Shown here: piece by piece, positions 27,938-36,702 of the stretch
How positions within the stretch are numbered: the first letter of the stretch is position 1
Layout of the letters: the number at the start of each line of letters is the position of its first letter
Position numbers and translations under genes: made by a program
Notes under the pieces: generated by a model
Databases searched by the model: none
Seen by the model: only the letters and a program-made list of their open reading frames with translations
Told to the model about the DNA's origin: nothing
Source of the DNA: Rhodopseudomonas sp. AAP120
GTDB lineage: Bacteria; Pseudomonadota; Alphaproteobacteria; Rhizobiales; Xanthobacteraceae
DNA: 63,523 nucleotides
Direction: 5' to 3'
Assembly: GCF_001295845.1 (NCBI RefSeq)
Contig: NZ_LJIC01000079.1
Coordinates: forward strand, 1-63,523

Positions 27938-29566
27938 CTACAGCAACTCCGCGCCGCCCCCACGCGCCGGCTCTGCGGTGATGTCGTGATACTCCGGCTT
28001 CTTGGCGATCAGCGTCTGCGTCGTCAGGATCAGGGCGGCGACGGAGCCGGCGTTGCGCACCGCCGAATAGCTGACCTTCACTGGATCGATGATGCCGGCC
28101 TTGATCATGTCGACGGTGGTGCCCGTCCGCGCGTCGAAGCCGTAGCCGTTGCTGGCCTTGGCGACCTTGTCGACGGCGGCGGCGCTATCGCGGCCGCAAT
28201 TGGCGACGATGCAGGCCAGCGGCTGGCTCAGCGCACGCTGCACCAGCTCGGCGCCCTGCCGCGCGCTGCCCTCGAGCCTGCCGATCAGCCCGTCGAGTTC
28301 GGGCGCGACCCGGATCAGCGCAACGCCGCCGCCCGGCACCACGCCCTCCTCGATCGCCGCACGCGTGGCGTTGATCGAATCCTCGATCAGCTGGGCACGC
28401 CGCTTCTGCTCCACCGGCGTCGCGCCGCCGGCGAGGATCATCGCGGTGCCGCCCGACAATTTGGCGAGCCGCTCCTGAAACTTGTCGCGCTCGATGTTCT
28501 CCGGCGCGGCCTGATACTGCCGCAGCACCTGCTCGCGGCGTGCCTCGATCTCCCTCGGCTTGCCGTGGCCGGCGGTGATCAGCGTCTTCGACGACGAGAT
28601 CCGCACCTGCCGCGCCGAGCCGAGATCTTCGAGCTTGGCGCGCTCCAGCGTGCCGCCGAGGTCGTGCGAGATCACGCGTCCGCCGGTCGCGACCGCGATG
28701 TCTTCCAGCATCGCCTTGCGCCAGTGGCCGTATTCGGGCGGATGGATCGCCGCGACCTTGACGTTGGTCTTCTCGCGCCGCGACAGCAGCATCATGATCA
28801 CCGGCGGCGCGACTTCCTCGGCGATGATCAAGAGCGGCCGGCCGCTCTTCTCGATCAGCGCGAACACGCCGGCGAGCTGATCGCTGGTCTGGATCTTGTG
28901 GTCGGTCATCAGGATGTAGGGCTCGTCGAGCACCACCTGCATGCGCTCCACATCGGTGACCATGTGGTGCGAGAGGTAGCCGCGCTCGAACGCCATGCCT
29001 TCGACCACTTCCAGCGTGGTCTCGACCGTCGAGCCGAATTCCACCGCGACGATGCCGTGATTGCCGGCGCGCGCGAAGGCTTCCGCGACCATCTCGCCGA
29101 GCCGCGGATCGTTGACCGCGATGGTGGCGATGGCGCGGATGCCGTCGGGACCGTTGACCGGCTTCGCCGCGCGCTTCAGCGCCTTGATGGTTTCCTCGAC
29201 GGCGGATTCCAGCCCTTCGACCAGCTCGACCGCGTTGGCGCCGCCGGCGAGCAACTTGAGGCCGTGCTGCACCAGGAAGTCCGCCAGCACGGTCGCCGTC
29301 GTGGTGCCGTCGCCTGCCACCTCATTGGTCTGCTTGGAGACTTCGCGCAGCACCTGCGCGCCCATGTTCTCGAACGGGCATTCCAGCTCGATCTCGGCGG
29401 CGATGCTGACGCCGTCGCGCGACACCAAAGGCGTGCCGATCGGCCTGTCCATCACCGCGTTCATGCCCTTCGGGCCCAGCGTTCCGCCGACCGCCTTCGC
29501 CAGCTTGGCGACCCCTCGCCCCAGCGCTTCGCGCGCCTGTGCATCGTGCAGCATCATCTTGGCCAT
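27938..29566 (-). CDS. GroEL-like chaperonin of the monooxygenase operon (MimG-like)
   Basis: A 542-residue type I chaperonin. It has TLGPKGMNAVMD, the ATP-binding DGTTTATVLAD, the apical-domain hydrophobic groove and VVPGGGVALIR. The C terminus ends GGGAELL rather than the GGM repeats of housekeeping GroEL, and no groES gene is adjacent. Chaperonins of this type are co-encoded with Mim/Prm monooxygenases, where they are needed to fold the hydroxylase. This is the last gene of the operon, 27 bp after the DUF59 gene. A dedicated folding role is inferred from that precedent. Confidence 0.93.
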   Translation of the reverse strand: MAKMMLHDAQAREALGRGVAKLAKAVGGTLGPKGMNAVMDRPIGTPLVSRDGVSIAAEIELECPFENMGAQVLREVSKQTNEVAGDGTTTATVLADFLVQHGLKLLAGGANAVELVEGLESAVEETIKALKRAAKPVNGPDGIRAIATIAVNDPRLGEMVAEAFARAGNHGIVAVEFGSTVETTLEVVEGMAFERGYLSHHMVTDVERMQVVLDEPYILMTDHKIQTSDQLAGVFALIEKSGRPLLIIAEEVAPPVIMMLLSRREKTNVKVAAIHPPEYGHWRKAMLEDIAVATGGRVISHDLGGTLERAKLEDLGSARQVRISSSKTLITAGHGKPREIEARREQVLRQYQAAPENIERDKFQERLAKLSGGTAMILAGGATPVEQKRRAQLIEDSINATRAAIEEGVVPGGGVALIRVAPELDGLIGRLEGSARQGAELVQRALSQPLACIVANCGRDSAAAVDKVAKASNGYGFDARTGTTVDMIKAGIIDPVKVSYSAVRNAGSVAALILTTQTLIAKKPEYHDITAEPARGGGAELL

Positions 29567-29593
29567 CGTGATCCTCCCTGTTCTTTGAGCGCG

Positions 29594-30355
29594 CTACGCC
29601 GGCGCGCGATTTGTTTGGTCGATCGGTTTGGTGCAGCGGGGCGTCAGCGGCGTCTCGGTATCGAAGCGGACGTGCAGCAGCCCGCGGCACAGCGCGCTGT
29701 TGAACTCGGCGTTGACGTCGACGCGCCGTAGCGCGCGGACATAGGTCGCCAGCGTCTCGGCCTGCAGCGGCTGGCCTTCGGTGTCGACGAAAGCCAGCGG
29801 CGAGCTGGCGGCGACGAGCGGCCGCCGCTCCAGATAGCGCCCGGCGAGCCGTGCGCCGGTCTCGCCGAGATCCAGCGCCGCCAGTTCGTCGAGCGTCAGC
29901 TCGACCAGCATCGCCGGCGCGTAGCCGTCGTCGATCAGATACGCCAGCAGCGCCGCCTGCCGGCGCTGCAACGCCTTCAGCAGGAACGTCCGCCGCACCT
30001 CGCCGAGGTCGCCGTCGGCTTCGTCGCCGAACGTGTCCTGGAACGAGCGTCCCTCCTTCAGCCCGGTGTTGATCTTGTCGGCATACATGTGCTCGCCGAG
30101 CGTGACCTCGACCGAGCGCACCCACGGCAGCTGCAGCACCGCGGTGCGCATGTCGTCGGCCATCAGGAACGAGAAGTTGGCGGCGCACCAATAGGTCGGC
30201 AGGCGGAAGCCGATGTGGACGCGGTGATCCGCGTCCACATCGACCCGCGTGACGAACTTCAGATCGGTCACCGACTCGTCGAGCTCCGGGTCGGTGACCG
30301 TCTGCAAGGCACGCCAGACCTCGGCTTCGAGGTCCGCGATCGTCACGGCGGTCAT
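29594..30355 (-). CDS. MIP18/DUF59-type protein of the monooxygenase operon
   Basis: A 253-residue protein. The N-terminal about 105 residues form a DUF59 (MIP18/PaaD-like) domain (ALQTVTDPELDESVTDLKFV, YWCAANFSFLMADDMRTAV), a family linked to iron-sulfur or metal-centre assembly. The rest (106-253) is a less familiar helical domain. In propane and acetone monooxygenase operons a DUF59 gene precedes the chaperonin, as here, so maturation of the di-iron hydroxylase or the reductase cluster is a reasonable inference. It starts four bases after the amidohydrolase stop. Confidence 0.88.
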   Translation of the reverse strand: MTAVTIADLEAEVWRALQTVTDPELDESVTDLKFVTRVDVDADHRVHIGFRLPTYWCAANFSFLMADDMRTAVLQLPWVRSVEVTLGEHMYADKINTGLKEGRSFQDTFGDEADGDLGEVRRTFLLKALQRRQAALLAYLIDDGYAPAMLVELTLDELAALDLGETGARLAGRYLERRPLVAASSPLAFVDTEGQPLQAETLATYVRALRRVDVNAEFNSALCRGLLHVRFDTETPLTPRCTKPIDQTNRAPA

Positions 30356-30359
30356 GGTC

Positions 30360-31400
30360 TCACTCCGCCGCGTGCGCCGCGACGAGGTGGTCGTAGCCGC
30401 CGGCCGCGCCGATGCGGCTCTTCTGCGTCTCGATGTCGATGTTGTAGAGCCGCGCCGCGTTGAGCCCGAGGATCTTCTTCTTGGTCTCCAGCGTCAGCAC
30501 CGAGCCGGTCTCCTTGCTGAGCTCCTCCGGGATTTCGAACGCCATGAAGCGGTCGATCAGCCATTTCGGCGTCCAGATGCCGTAGTCGCTGCCGTACAGG
30601 ATCTTGTCCGGGCCGATCCAGAACAGCAGCTCGGCCATCACATGCGCGAAGTAAGCCGGCCTCGTATGGATGAACGGCAACGCCACGGCGAGGCCGCCAT
30701 AGACGTTGGTCTCCTGGGTGGCGATCCAGCAGAAGTCGTCGAGCCGCGGCAGGCCGCAATGTTCGACGATGAAGTTGAGGTCCTGGAACGAGGTGGCGAC
30801 GTCGTCGATGTCGCCGACATGGAACGAGTCCTTGTTCAGCGGGATGATGGTCGGGCCCTTGTGGACGTGGACGTTCTTGATGCCGAGCTTCTGCGCCTCC
30901 TCGAGAAAGCGATACGACTCCTTGTCGTCGAGCCGATAGCCCTTGGAGTCGCCGCGCCACTCGGCGGTGTACAACTTGACGCCGGTCAGCTTGTACTTCT
31001 CGACGTCGGCGTGCAGCTGTTCGAGCCCCTTGTTGCCGTCGCGGGGATCGAACGCGCCGTTGAGGATGAAGCGCTCGGGATGCTTCTTCTTCAGCGCCGC
31101 ATTGCGCTCCACGGTGTTGAAGCCGTTGTTGTAGAAGTCCGTCAGATAGGTCGACTGCAGGATCGCCATGTCGTCGTAGCCGTGCACGAACAGATCGTCG
31201 TGCATGGTCTGCGCGTCGTATTTCTCGAACTTGTCCTGCGGCCACTTCTCTTCAGGCGGGCTGAGATTCGAGTGATAGGCGTAGAAGCACTCGATGAACT
31301 GCTTGCCGTGGATGTTCTTCTGGTTGGCCGGGCTGCCGTCCCAGAAATGGGTGTGGCCGTCGATCACGAAGATCTCTTCGCCGGATGCTGTCCTGTACAT
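30360..31400 (-). CDS. Amidohydrolase family protein
   Basis: A 346-residue TIM-barrel hydrolase or decarboxylase (amidohydrolase-2 type). Metal ligands are suggested by DGHTHFWDG (HxH), VHVHKGP, VEHCGLPRLDD and YGSDYGIWTP (Asp). This gene is a constant partner of Prm/Mim-type monooxygenase operons, but its reaction is not settled. It is about 100 bp after the coupling-protein gene and four bases before the DUF59 gene. It might process a product of hydroxylation, or serve as an accessory protein. Confidence 0.9.
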   Translation of the reverse strand: MYRTASGEEIFVIDGHTHFWDGSPANQKNIHGKQFIECFYAYHSNLSPPEEKWPQDKFEKYDAQTMHDDLFVHGYDDMAILQSTYLTDFYNNGFNTVERNAALKKKHPERFILNGAFDPRDGNKGLEQLHADVEKYKLTGVKLYTAEWRGDSKGYRLDDKESYRFLEEAQKLGIKNVHVHKGPTIIPLNKDSFHVGDIDDVATSFQDLNFIVEHCGLPRLDDFCWIATQETNVYGGLAVALPFIHTRPAYFAHVMAELLFWIGPDKILYGSDYGIWTPKWLIDRFMAFEIPEELSKETGSVLTLETKKKILGLNAARLYNIDIETQKSRIGAAGGYDHLVAAHAAE

Positions 31401-31502
31401 CGCGTTTCTCCCTGTCGTCCCATTCGGGCGTTTTGATTGGCGGATCGATCGATCCAGGCTCGTGGAGGATGGGAGCCGGCGCGCGGCCGGCTCCGTCCGC
31501 GT

Positions 31503-31862
31503 TCAGTGTTCGATGTAGGCGAGCGCTTCGTTCATGTCGCCGAAGCAGACCACGGTGTCGTCGTCGACCATGACCATCCGGCCGTAATGCGTGGAGGTCG
31601 AGATCTCGAACAGATACGGCGTCATTTCGCGGCCGAGCGCTTCGCTGATCTCGCTCATCTTGAAGACCAGCTTGCCCTCGCCGTCGATCCGGATCATCGC
31701 CGGCATGAACGTCACCTTGACGCCGACCTTCTGCTCCATCACCTCGGCGATGGCGCGCGCCTCGACGCTGTCGTTCATCGTCACCCCGCATTGATGCGAG
31801 ATCGTCTCCTCGAATTTGATGTCCTTCATCGACTTGAAGATGTTGGTCGCAGCCTCGGTCAT
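31503..31862 (-). CDS. prmD: Monooxygenase coupling/effector protein
   Basis: A 119-residue MmoB/DmpM-family effector that binds the hydroxylase and gates electron transfer and substrate entry. GVTMNDSVEARAIAEVMEQK and VKVTFMPAMIRIDGEGKLVF are typical of the family. The length and its place after the beta subunit fit PrmD/MimD. It has no cofactor of its own. Confidence 0.94.
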   Translation of the reverse strand: MTEAATNIFKSMKDIKFEETISHQCGVTMNDSVEARAIAEVMEQKVGVKVTFMPAMIRIDGEGKLVFKMSEISEALGREMTPYLFEISTSTHYGRMVMVDDDTVVCFGDMNEALAYIEH

Positions 31863-31911
31863 GTGGTTCTCCTGATGAATGGTGTGTGGCGCTGGTGATG
31901 ACGCGCGGAGC

Positions 31912-32976
31912 TCACGGAGCCTGCAGACCGACCTGCGAGCAGATCGTCTGAATGCGATTGTGCGCCCGCTCCTGCGCTTCGGCGAAGCTCGACACCTTGA
32001 CGCGGGGCTGCGACCAGATCGGCTGCAGATTGGCGGCGGCCTCCTTGGCGAGCGCGCCGTGATGCGCGATCCAGCCGTTGAACAGATCGCGATTATGCGG
32101 GCCGTTCTGGTTGTCGTGCGTCAGCATGTGCGTCAGCTCGACGGTGTTGGCGAGGTTGCGCTCGTAGTCCGCTTCCGCTGCGGCGACCACCGACGGCGTC
32201 GCAAAATCGCCCTGCGACGCGGCCATCTGCATGATGAAGCCGCTGCGGAACAGCTCGCCGACCAGCGGCTCGAACACCAGATTGGTCGCGAGATATTGTT
32301 CGAGATAGTCGGTCGCGCCCATGATGGCCTCGACAGCCTTGCGGGCGCCCTGCCAGATCGGGTCTTCCAGCCAGTGGGTCTTGCCGGCGGTGTGGTCGAA
32401 GTTGCCGATGTCCATGCCGATCTCGCTGAGATACAGCGTCAGGTCCTGGGCGAAGCGCAGCTTGTAGGACGAATTGGTCAGCGTCGCGTTGTTGATCATC
32501 TGGGTGTAGCCGTAGCGCTGCGCCTGCATCAGCGAGGTGCCGAGCCCGAACTCGGCGTGCTTGTAGGCGCCGAGATGATCCTGCAGCACCTTGACCCAGG
32601 CGGCGTCGAAGCGCTTCGGTGCGCCGGACTTGCGGGCGTTCTCGATCACACCCTGCACCATGCCGCAGATCGTCGACTGGCGCTGATAATGCGTGCGCTC
32701 CCATTCCTGATCGACCGCGCGGAACTGATGCCAGTTCGAGCTCAGCGCCTTGGTCCAGGTCTTGGAATAGGTCGGCGTGCCGTCCGGGAACGAGATGATC
32801 CAGTCCTGCAGCAGATAGCGCTCGGGGTCCGGCTGGACGTCGACGGTCATGTCCTCGTAATGCGTCGCCTTGCGGGCCTTCGGCTCGTAGTAATTGTACT
32901 TGCGGCTGTCGGATCCGGCGAAGATCGCGGCCCCGGCGGCGCCGGATTTCTGCACGGTCTGTGGGCTTGCACTCAT
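31912..32976 (-). CDS. prmC: Di-iron monooxygenase hydroxylase beta subunit
   Basis: A 354-residue helical subunit of the soluble di-iron monooxygenase, lacking the iron ligands and supporting the alpha subunit. Family marks are SRKYNYYEPKARKATHYEDMT near the N terminus, followed by WISFPDGTPTYS, and the C-terminal HDNQNGPHNRDLFNGWIAHH. It sits 65 bp downstream of the reductase and 49 bp before the coupling protein. The order alpha-reductase-beta-coupling is that of prmABCD/mimABCD. Confidence 0.95.
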   Translation of the reverse strand: MSASPQTVQKSGAAGAAIFAGSDSRKYNYYEPKARKATHYEDMTVDVQPDPERYLLQDWIISFPDGTPTYSKTWTKALSSNWHQFRAVDQEWERTHYQRQSTICGMVQGVIENARKSGAPKRFDAAWVKVLQDHLGAYKHAEFGLGTSLMQAQRYGYTQMINNATLTNSSYKLRFAQDLTLYLSEIGMDIGNFDHTAGKTHWLEDPIWQGARKAVEAIMGATDYLEQYLATNLVFEPLVGELFRSGFIMQMAASQGDFATPSVVAAAEADYERNLANTVELTHMLTHDNQNGPHNRDLFNGWIAHHGALAKEAAANLQPIWSQPRVKVSSFAEAQERAHNRIQTICSQVGLQAP

Positions 32977-33041
32977 GTCGTCCTCCCTGGGTTATGATTG
33001 TTTCGCCGAACGGCGTTGGTCGTCGTGGACAGCGCCGGCCG

Positions 33042-34085
33042 TCAGCGCGTGGCCGGCGTGAACTTGTCGAAGAAGATGTGATCGGGCTCGACATTGGCCA
33101 TCTGCAGCACCGGCAGCACCGCATCGATCATCGGCACCGGCCCGCACGCATAGGCGTCGATCACGCCGCTCAGCGATTCCGCGGCGAGCCGCCGCTGCAC
33201 CACCTCGTGGATGAACCCGGTCTCGCCGTCCCATTGATCCTCGGGCGTGGCGTGCGACAGCGCCGGGATGAACTGAAAGTCCGGCAGCGCCGCAGCGACC
33301 GCGGCGATCTCGTCGAGCATGAACAGATCGGCCCGCGTCCGCGCGCCGTAGAAGAACCGCACCGGCCGCTGATCGCCGCTCTGCACCTGGTCCGACAGCA
33401 TCGACCACAACGGCGACATGCCGGAGCCGCCGCCGATCAACAGCAACGGACCGCTCCGTCCTTCGCGCCGGAAGCAGGTGCCGTACGGCCCTTTCGCCTG
33501 CAGCACCGCGCCCGGCTGCAGCGCGCCGTCGAGCTGCGACGAGAACAGGCCGTTCGGATATTTCTTGATAATGAAGGACAGCCGCGTGCCGTCGACCGGC
33601 GCATTGGCCATCGAGAACGCCCGCGTCACGCCGATCTCGGGCAGCGTCAGGTCGACGTACTGGCCCGCCCAGAATTTCATCGGCTTGTCGAGGTCGATCT
33701 CCAGCAGCCGGATATCGTGGGTCAGCGCCGTCACCTTGGCGAGACGCGCCTCGAACGATTTCACCGCGATCGAATGCGACAGCAGCTCCTCGTCGAAATT
33801 GAGCAGCTCGACTTCGAGATCGCTGTAGGCGTGGGTCTTGCAGAGCAGCACGTGCTCGTTCTCGCGCTCGTAATCCGGCAGCGCGAAGGTCGAGTATTTC
33901 AGCATCTCGATATCGCCGCTCAGCACGCGCGCCTTGCAGGAGCCGCACTGGCCTTCCTTGCAGCCATGCATCAGCGCGATGCCCTGGCGGAATCCGGCGT
34001 CCAGAACGGTCTCGCCTTCCTCGACATCCATCTCGATGCCGACCGGCTCGAGGCGGACCTTGTAGGTGGTGGTGGTTTCCGACAT
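33042..34085 (-). CDS. prmB: Monooxygenase NADH-dependent reductase
   Basis: A 347-residue reductase passing electrons from NAD(P)H to the hydroxylase. A plant-type [2Fe-2S] ferredoxin domain has C42, C47, C50 and C82 (GCKEGQCGSCKARV, LLCKTH). It is followed by an FAD domain (RAFSMANAP) and an NAD domain (LLLIGGGSGMSP, YACGPVPMID). The start at 34085 (MSETTTTYK) is chosen because the ferredoxin domain begins there; the longer open frame is spurious. It lies between the alpha and beta hydroxylase genes, as in prm/mim operons. Confidence 0.95.
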   Translation of the reverse strand: MSETTTTYKVRLEPVGIEMDVEEGETVLDAGFRQGIALMHGCKEGQCGSCKARVLSGDIEMLKYSTFALPDYERENEHVLLCKTHAYSDLEVELLNFDEELLSHSIAVKSFEARLAKVTALTHDIRLLEIDLDKPMKFWAGQYVDLTLPEIGVTRAFSMANAPVDGTRLSFIIKKYPNGLFSSQLDGALQPGAVLQAKGPYGTCFRREGRSGPLLLIGGGSGMSPLWSMLSDQVQSGDQRPVRFFYGARTRADLFMLDEIAAVAAALPDFQFIPALSHATPEDQWDGETGFIHEVVQRRLAAESLSGVIDAYACGPVPMIDAVLPVLQMANVEPDHIFFDKFTPATR

Positions 34086-34201
34086 GGATCTCGGCCTGGT
34101 TAGTGGGACGGAGGTCGCAGCGCGCGCGGCGCCGCGTCGGCGGGGACATCGGCGGAAGGCTTGGGGGCCGCGGCGTGCGGCCCCCAAGCCTCCGACCTCG
34201 C

Positions 34202-35875
34202 TTAGTTGCAGGGGTTGATGGTGAAGCCCTTGCGATACTCGGCGACGGCGGCGTCGCGTTCGGCGCCGGGCTTCAAGGCGCGGAACGAGCGCAGCGGGCT
34301 GCCGAGCGTGTTGCCGCGGACGTGGTCGAGCGTCCACATGTCCTTCTGCTCGAAGCGCAGATGCGGCTGCGGCACCAGCGTCTTGCCGTCGGAGCGCACG
34401 AAGCCGAGATCGACCAGGGCGTCGGCATGATCCCAGCCGTGGTAGCACTCCTCCCACTCGCGGCGACCGCTGAAGCGGCCCATCGCCGGCGTGGCGCGGC
34501 CTTCATACTCGGCGGCGAACGCCACCTTGTGGGTCCAGCGGCAGCCTTCCGAGCAGTAGGTGTAGACCTTGCCGTCGACTTCGTCGCAGCAGAAGTCCTC
34601 GCGGATCAGGCACGGCACCATGCAGCTCCAGCAGCGGTGCGGGTAGACGTAGCCGACGTCGGAATTGAAGGCGATCACCTTCTCGCCCGGCTTCGACAGC
34701 TTCGCGTACCACTTCCAGTAATCGCCGAATTCGGCGTACCAGCCCGGATATTTGTGCTCGAACCACTCGAAGTCCTTCTCGGTCTGAGCCTCGATGCGCC
34801 AGAAGTTGAACGACCAGCCGACCGAGAAGAACTGAGCGGTCTTGTGGACGTAATTCTTCTTGACGATACGGTCCCAGGCCTCTGCGACGTCGTCGTGATG
34901 AATCTTGATGCCGTACTTCTCGAGCGGCAGCATGTAGGTCCGATAGTAGTCTTCGTAGATCCAGCGGTGCCACAGCTCGGCGTAGGACTCCTTGTTCTTG
35001 TCGCGGTTCGTCGTGCCGTATTCGATGAAGGTGCCGATCGCGGCGTCGACGATGGCGTGGTTCTGCCAGAACGCGTATTTCAGATCGCGCTCGAGCAGCT
35101 GATGGTTCGACGGATCGTGGATCATCGCCATCAGCATCGAGTGGCCGTTGCCGATGTGGCGGGATTCGTCGGACTGCACCGACAGGAACACGGTCGGCAG
35201 CGCATAGTCGCCGTTGCGGGCGGCTTCCGACGGCATCGCGACGAACAGCGTGTTGGTGAAGGCGGTCTCGGCGACCACCGTCAGGTAGATGTTGGCGGCG
35301 GTGATCGCGTCACCGGTCAGGAAGCCCTCGGCGAACTGCCGGCCGATCGTGGTGGCGTAGCACTTGCCGAACGCCGCCTCGGTGATGTCGAATCCGGCGG
35401 GATCGATGTAGTTCTCCATGTACCACTTCTTCAGGTTCATCTGAATCGTGGAGTGGCGGAACTCGTCGACCATCTGCATGGTGAAGCCGGTGCGCAGCTC
35501 CTCGCCCGGCGCGAGCCGGCCGACCATCGCCATCGAGCGGGCCGCGGAGATTTCCGGGAACGGTATGATGGCCAGGAACAGCTTCATCCATTCGACCCAG
35601 CGCGGCTCGACATTGCGGAACATGTCGCCGCGCAGCGCCGCGTCGAGCGCACCGTAGACGCGGTTGTCCTTCTCTTCCTGCATCGGGAAGTAGGAGCGCA
35701 GCACCTGCTTCATCGGGTCGCGCGGCACCCGCGAGATCTTGTAGTCGGTCGGGAAGGTCATCGCCTCCTGGACGTAGCTCGGCGTCCAGCCGAGATCGGA
35801 CACGCGGTTGGCGGCTTCCGCTGTGCTGATGCCCTTCTGGCTCACGATCTTGTTCAGCGTCAGTGTCTCAGACAT
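34202..35875 (-). CDS. prmA: Di-iron monooxygenase hydroxylase alpha subunit (propane/acetone/phenol type)
   Basis: A 557-residue catalytic subunit. Candidate di-iron ligands are E108, E138, H141, E203, E237 and H240, visible in VDEFRHS and SDESRHIGN. Their spacing equals that of MmoX of soluble methane monooxygenase (E114, E144, H147, E209, E243, H246), and the gating threonine is also kept (T207). Q145 stands where MmoX has C151, as in toluene monooxygenases. The cysteine-rich segment CWSCMVPCLIREDFCCDEVDG is a mark of group 5-like Prm/Mim enzymes. AAGGGAGACC supports the start. Propane, acetone or phenol hydroxylation is likely, but the true substrate cannot be read from sequence. Confidence 0.95.
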   Translation of the reverse strand: MSETLTLNKIVSQKGISTAEAANRVSDLGWTPSYVQEAMTFPTDYKISRVPRDPMKQVLRSYFPMQEEKDNRVYGALDAALRGDMFRNVEPRWVEWMKLFLAIIPFPEISAARSMAMVGRLAPGEELRTGFTMQMVDEFRHSTIQMNLKKWYMENYIDPAGFDITEAAFGKCYATTIGRQFAEGFLTGDAITAANIYLTVVAETAFTNTLFVAMPSEAARNGDYALPTVFLSVQSDESRHIGNGHSMLMAMIHDPSNHQLLERDLKYAFWQNHAIVDAAIGTFIEYGTTNRDKNKESYAELWHRWIYEDYYRTYMLPLEKYGIKIHHDDVAEAWDRIVKKNYVHKTAQFFSVGWSFNFWRIEAQTEKDFEWFEHKYPGWYAEFGDYWKWYAKLSKPGEKVIAFNSDVGYVYPHRCWSCMVPCLIREDFCCDEVDGKVYTYCSEGCRWTHKVAFAAEYEGRATPAMGRFSGRREWEECYHGWDHADALVDLGFVRSDGKTLVPQPHLRFEQKDMWTLDHVRGNTLGSPLRSFRALKPGAERDAAVAEYRKGFTINPCN

Positions 35876-36004
35876 TTAGGTCTCCCTTGGACGTTGCTTG
35901 GACTTCGTCTTGACTTCACTTCCTGCCTTCGTTGGTCGGGCGCCCGCTCGACGATTGGTTGCTACGCATGAGGCAGGTGCGCCCGATGGTCGGTGGTCCG
36001 TCGA

Positions 36005-36283
36005 TCAGGACGGACCGGAGACCGGCCGCTCGGCCGGGTCGCGTTGCGCGGCGCCCTTGGTCAAGGGCTTGCCTTCGGCGATGAACCGCGCGGTGAGCAC
36101 CAGGGCGCCCATCGCGAAATCCTTGCCGTGGCTGGCGATCATCGCCTCGGCGATGCCCGCGAGCTGCACGAAGAAGCCGTCCTTGGAGCGGTCCTCTTCG
36201 CTGAGTTCGATCGGATCGGCTGGCGGCACGCGGTCCGTGCGCGGCGCTTTGCCGGCTGTGCGGATGTTGTTGCTGGTCATCAT
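36005..36283 (-). CDS. Small unknown protein of the monooxygenase operon (92 aa)
   Basis: A 92-residue soluble protein with an acidic, helix-prone core (SEEDRSKDGFFVQLAGIAEA, FAMGALVLTARFIAEGKPL) and a flexible tail. I do not recognise a family. Its ATG overlaps the previous stop as ATGA, and AGGA lies seven bases upstream, so it is certainly read with its neighbour. It is 129 bp before prmA. A role specific to this operon is inferred only from position. Confidence 0.8.
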   Translation of the reverse strand: MMTSNNIRTAGKAPRTDRVPPADPIELSEEDRSKDGFFVQLAGIAEAMIASHGKDFAMGALVLTARFIAEGKPLTKGAAQRDPAERPVSGPS

Positions 36284-36702
36284 GCGTTTCCTGATCGGTA
36301 GTGAGTGCCCCCGCCCTGCGGGCCGGCGTCGAATTCGAGCAGCGATGCGTTGAGCCACTCGCGTTCGGCGACGAGCCGATCGTGTTCGTCCTGCAGCGCC
36401 TTGAACCGCGCGGTCAGCCGCTCGACCTCGGCTTCGGCGTCCTCCGACGCGCCGGGCAGCCGGCTGTCGCGGAGCGCGCAATGCAGTTCGATCTCGGCGC
36501 CGCCGCGTGCGCTGTCGTTGCGCAGCTGCGCCTCGTTGTTGCGGATGATCGCCTCGATCAGCCGGTGCCTCGCCAGCATGCTGGCGCGGGCCGCCTCGCG
36601 ATCCAATCGGTCGCCTGCCGGAGGATCGTCCGCACTGCTCTTGGTCATGTCGCCCATCCAGGTTTGCGGCGGCGAGCGAACCGCCTCGCAGCGGATCGTC
36701 AT
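36280..36702 (-). CDS. Small unknown coiled-coil-type protein of the monooxygenase operon (140 aa)
   Basis: A 140-residue protein. Residues about 35-125 are charged, heptad-rich helices (RHRLIEAIIRNNEAQLR, EDAEAEVERLTARFKALQDE) that should form a coiled coil. No catalytic motif or membrane segment is visible, and I do not recognise a family. Both ends overlap neighbours by ATGA: its start overlaps the alcohol dehydrogenase stop, and its stop overlaps the 92-residue protein. The three genes are translationally coupled. A start a few codons later (MGDMTK) cannot be excluded. Confidence 0.8.
   Translation of the reverse strand: MTIRCEAVRSPPQTWMGDMTKSSADDPPAGDRLDREAARASMLARHRLIEAIIRNNEAQLRNDSARGGAEIELHCALRDSRLPGASEDAEAEVERLTARFKALQDEHDRLVAEREWLNASLLEFDAGPQGGGTHYRSGNA

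Noticed and set aside
34204-35971. Long plus-strand frames antisense to prmA and other genes
   Set aside because: They are mirror frames of GC-rich genes on the opposite strand and carry no recognisable domains.
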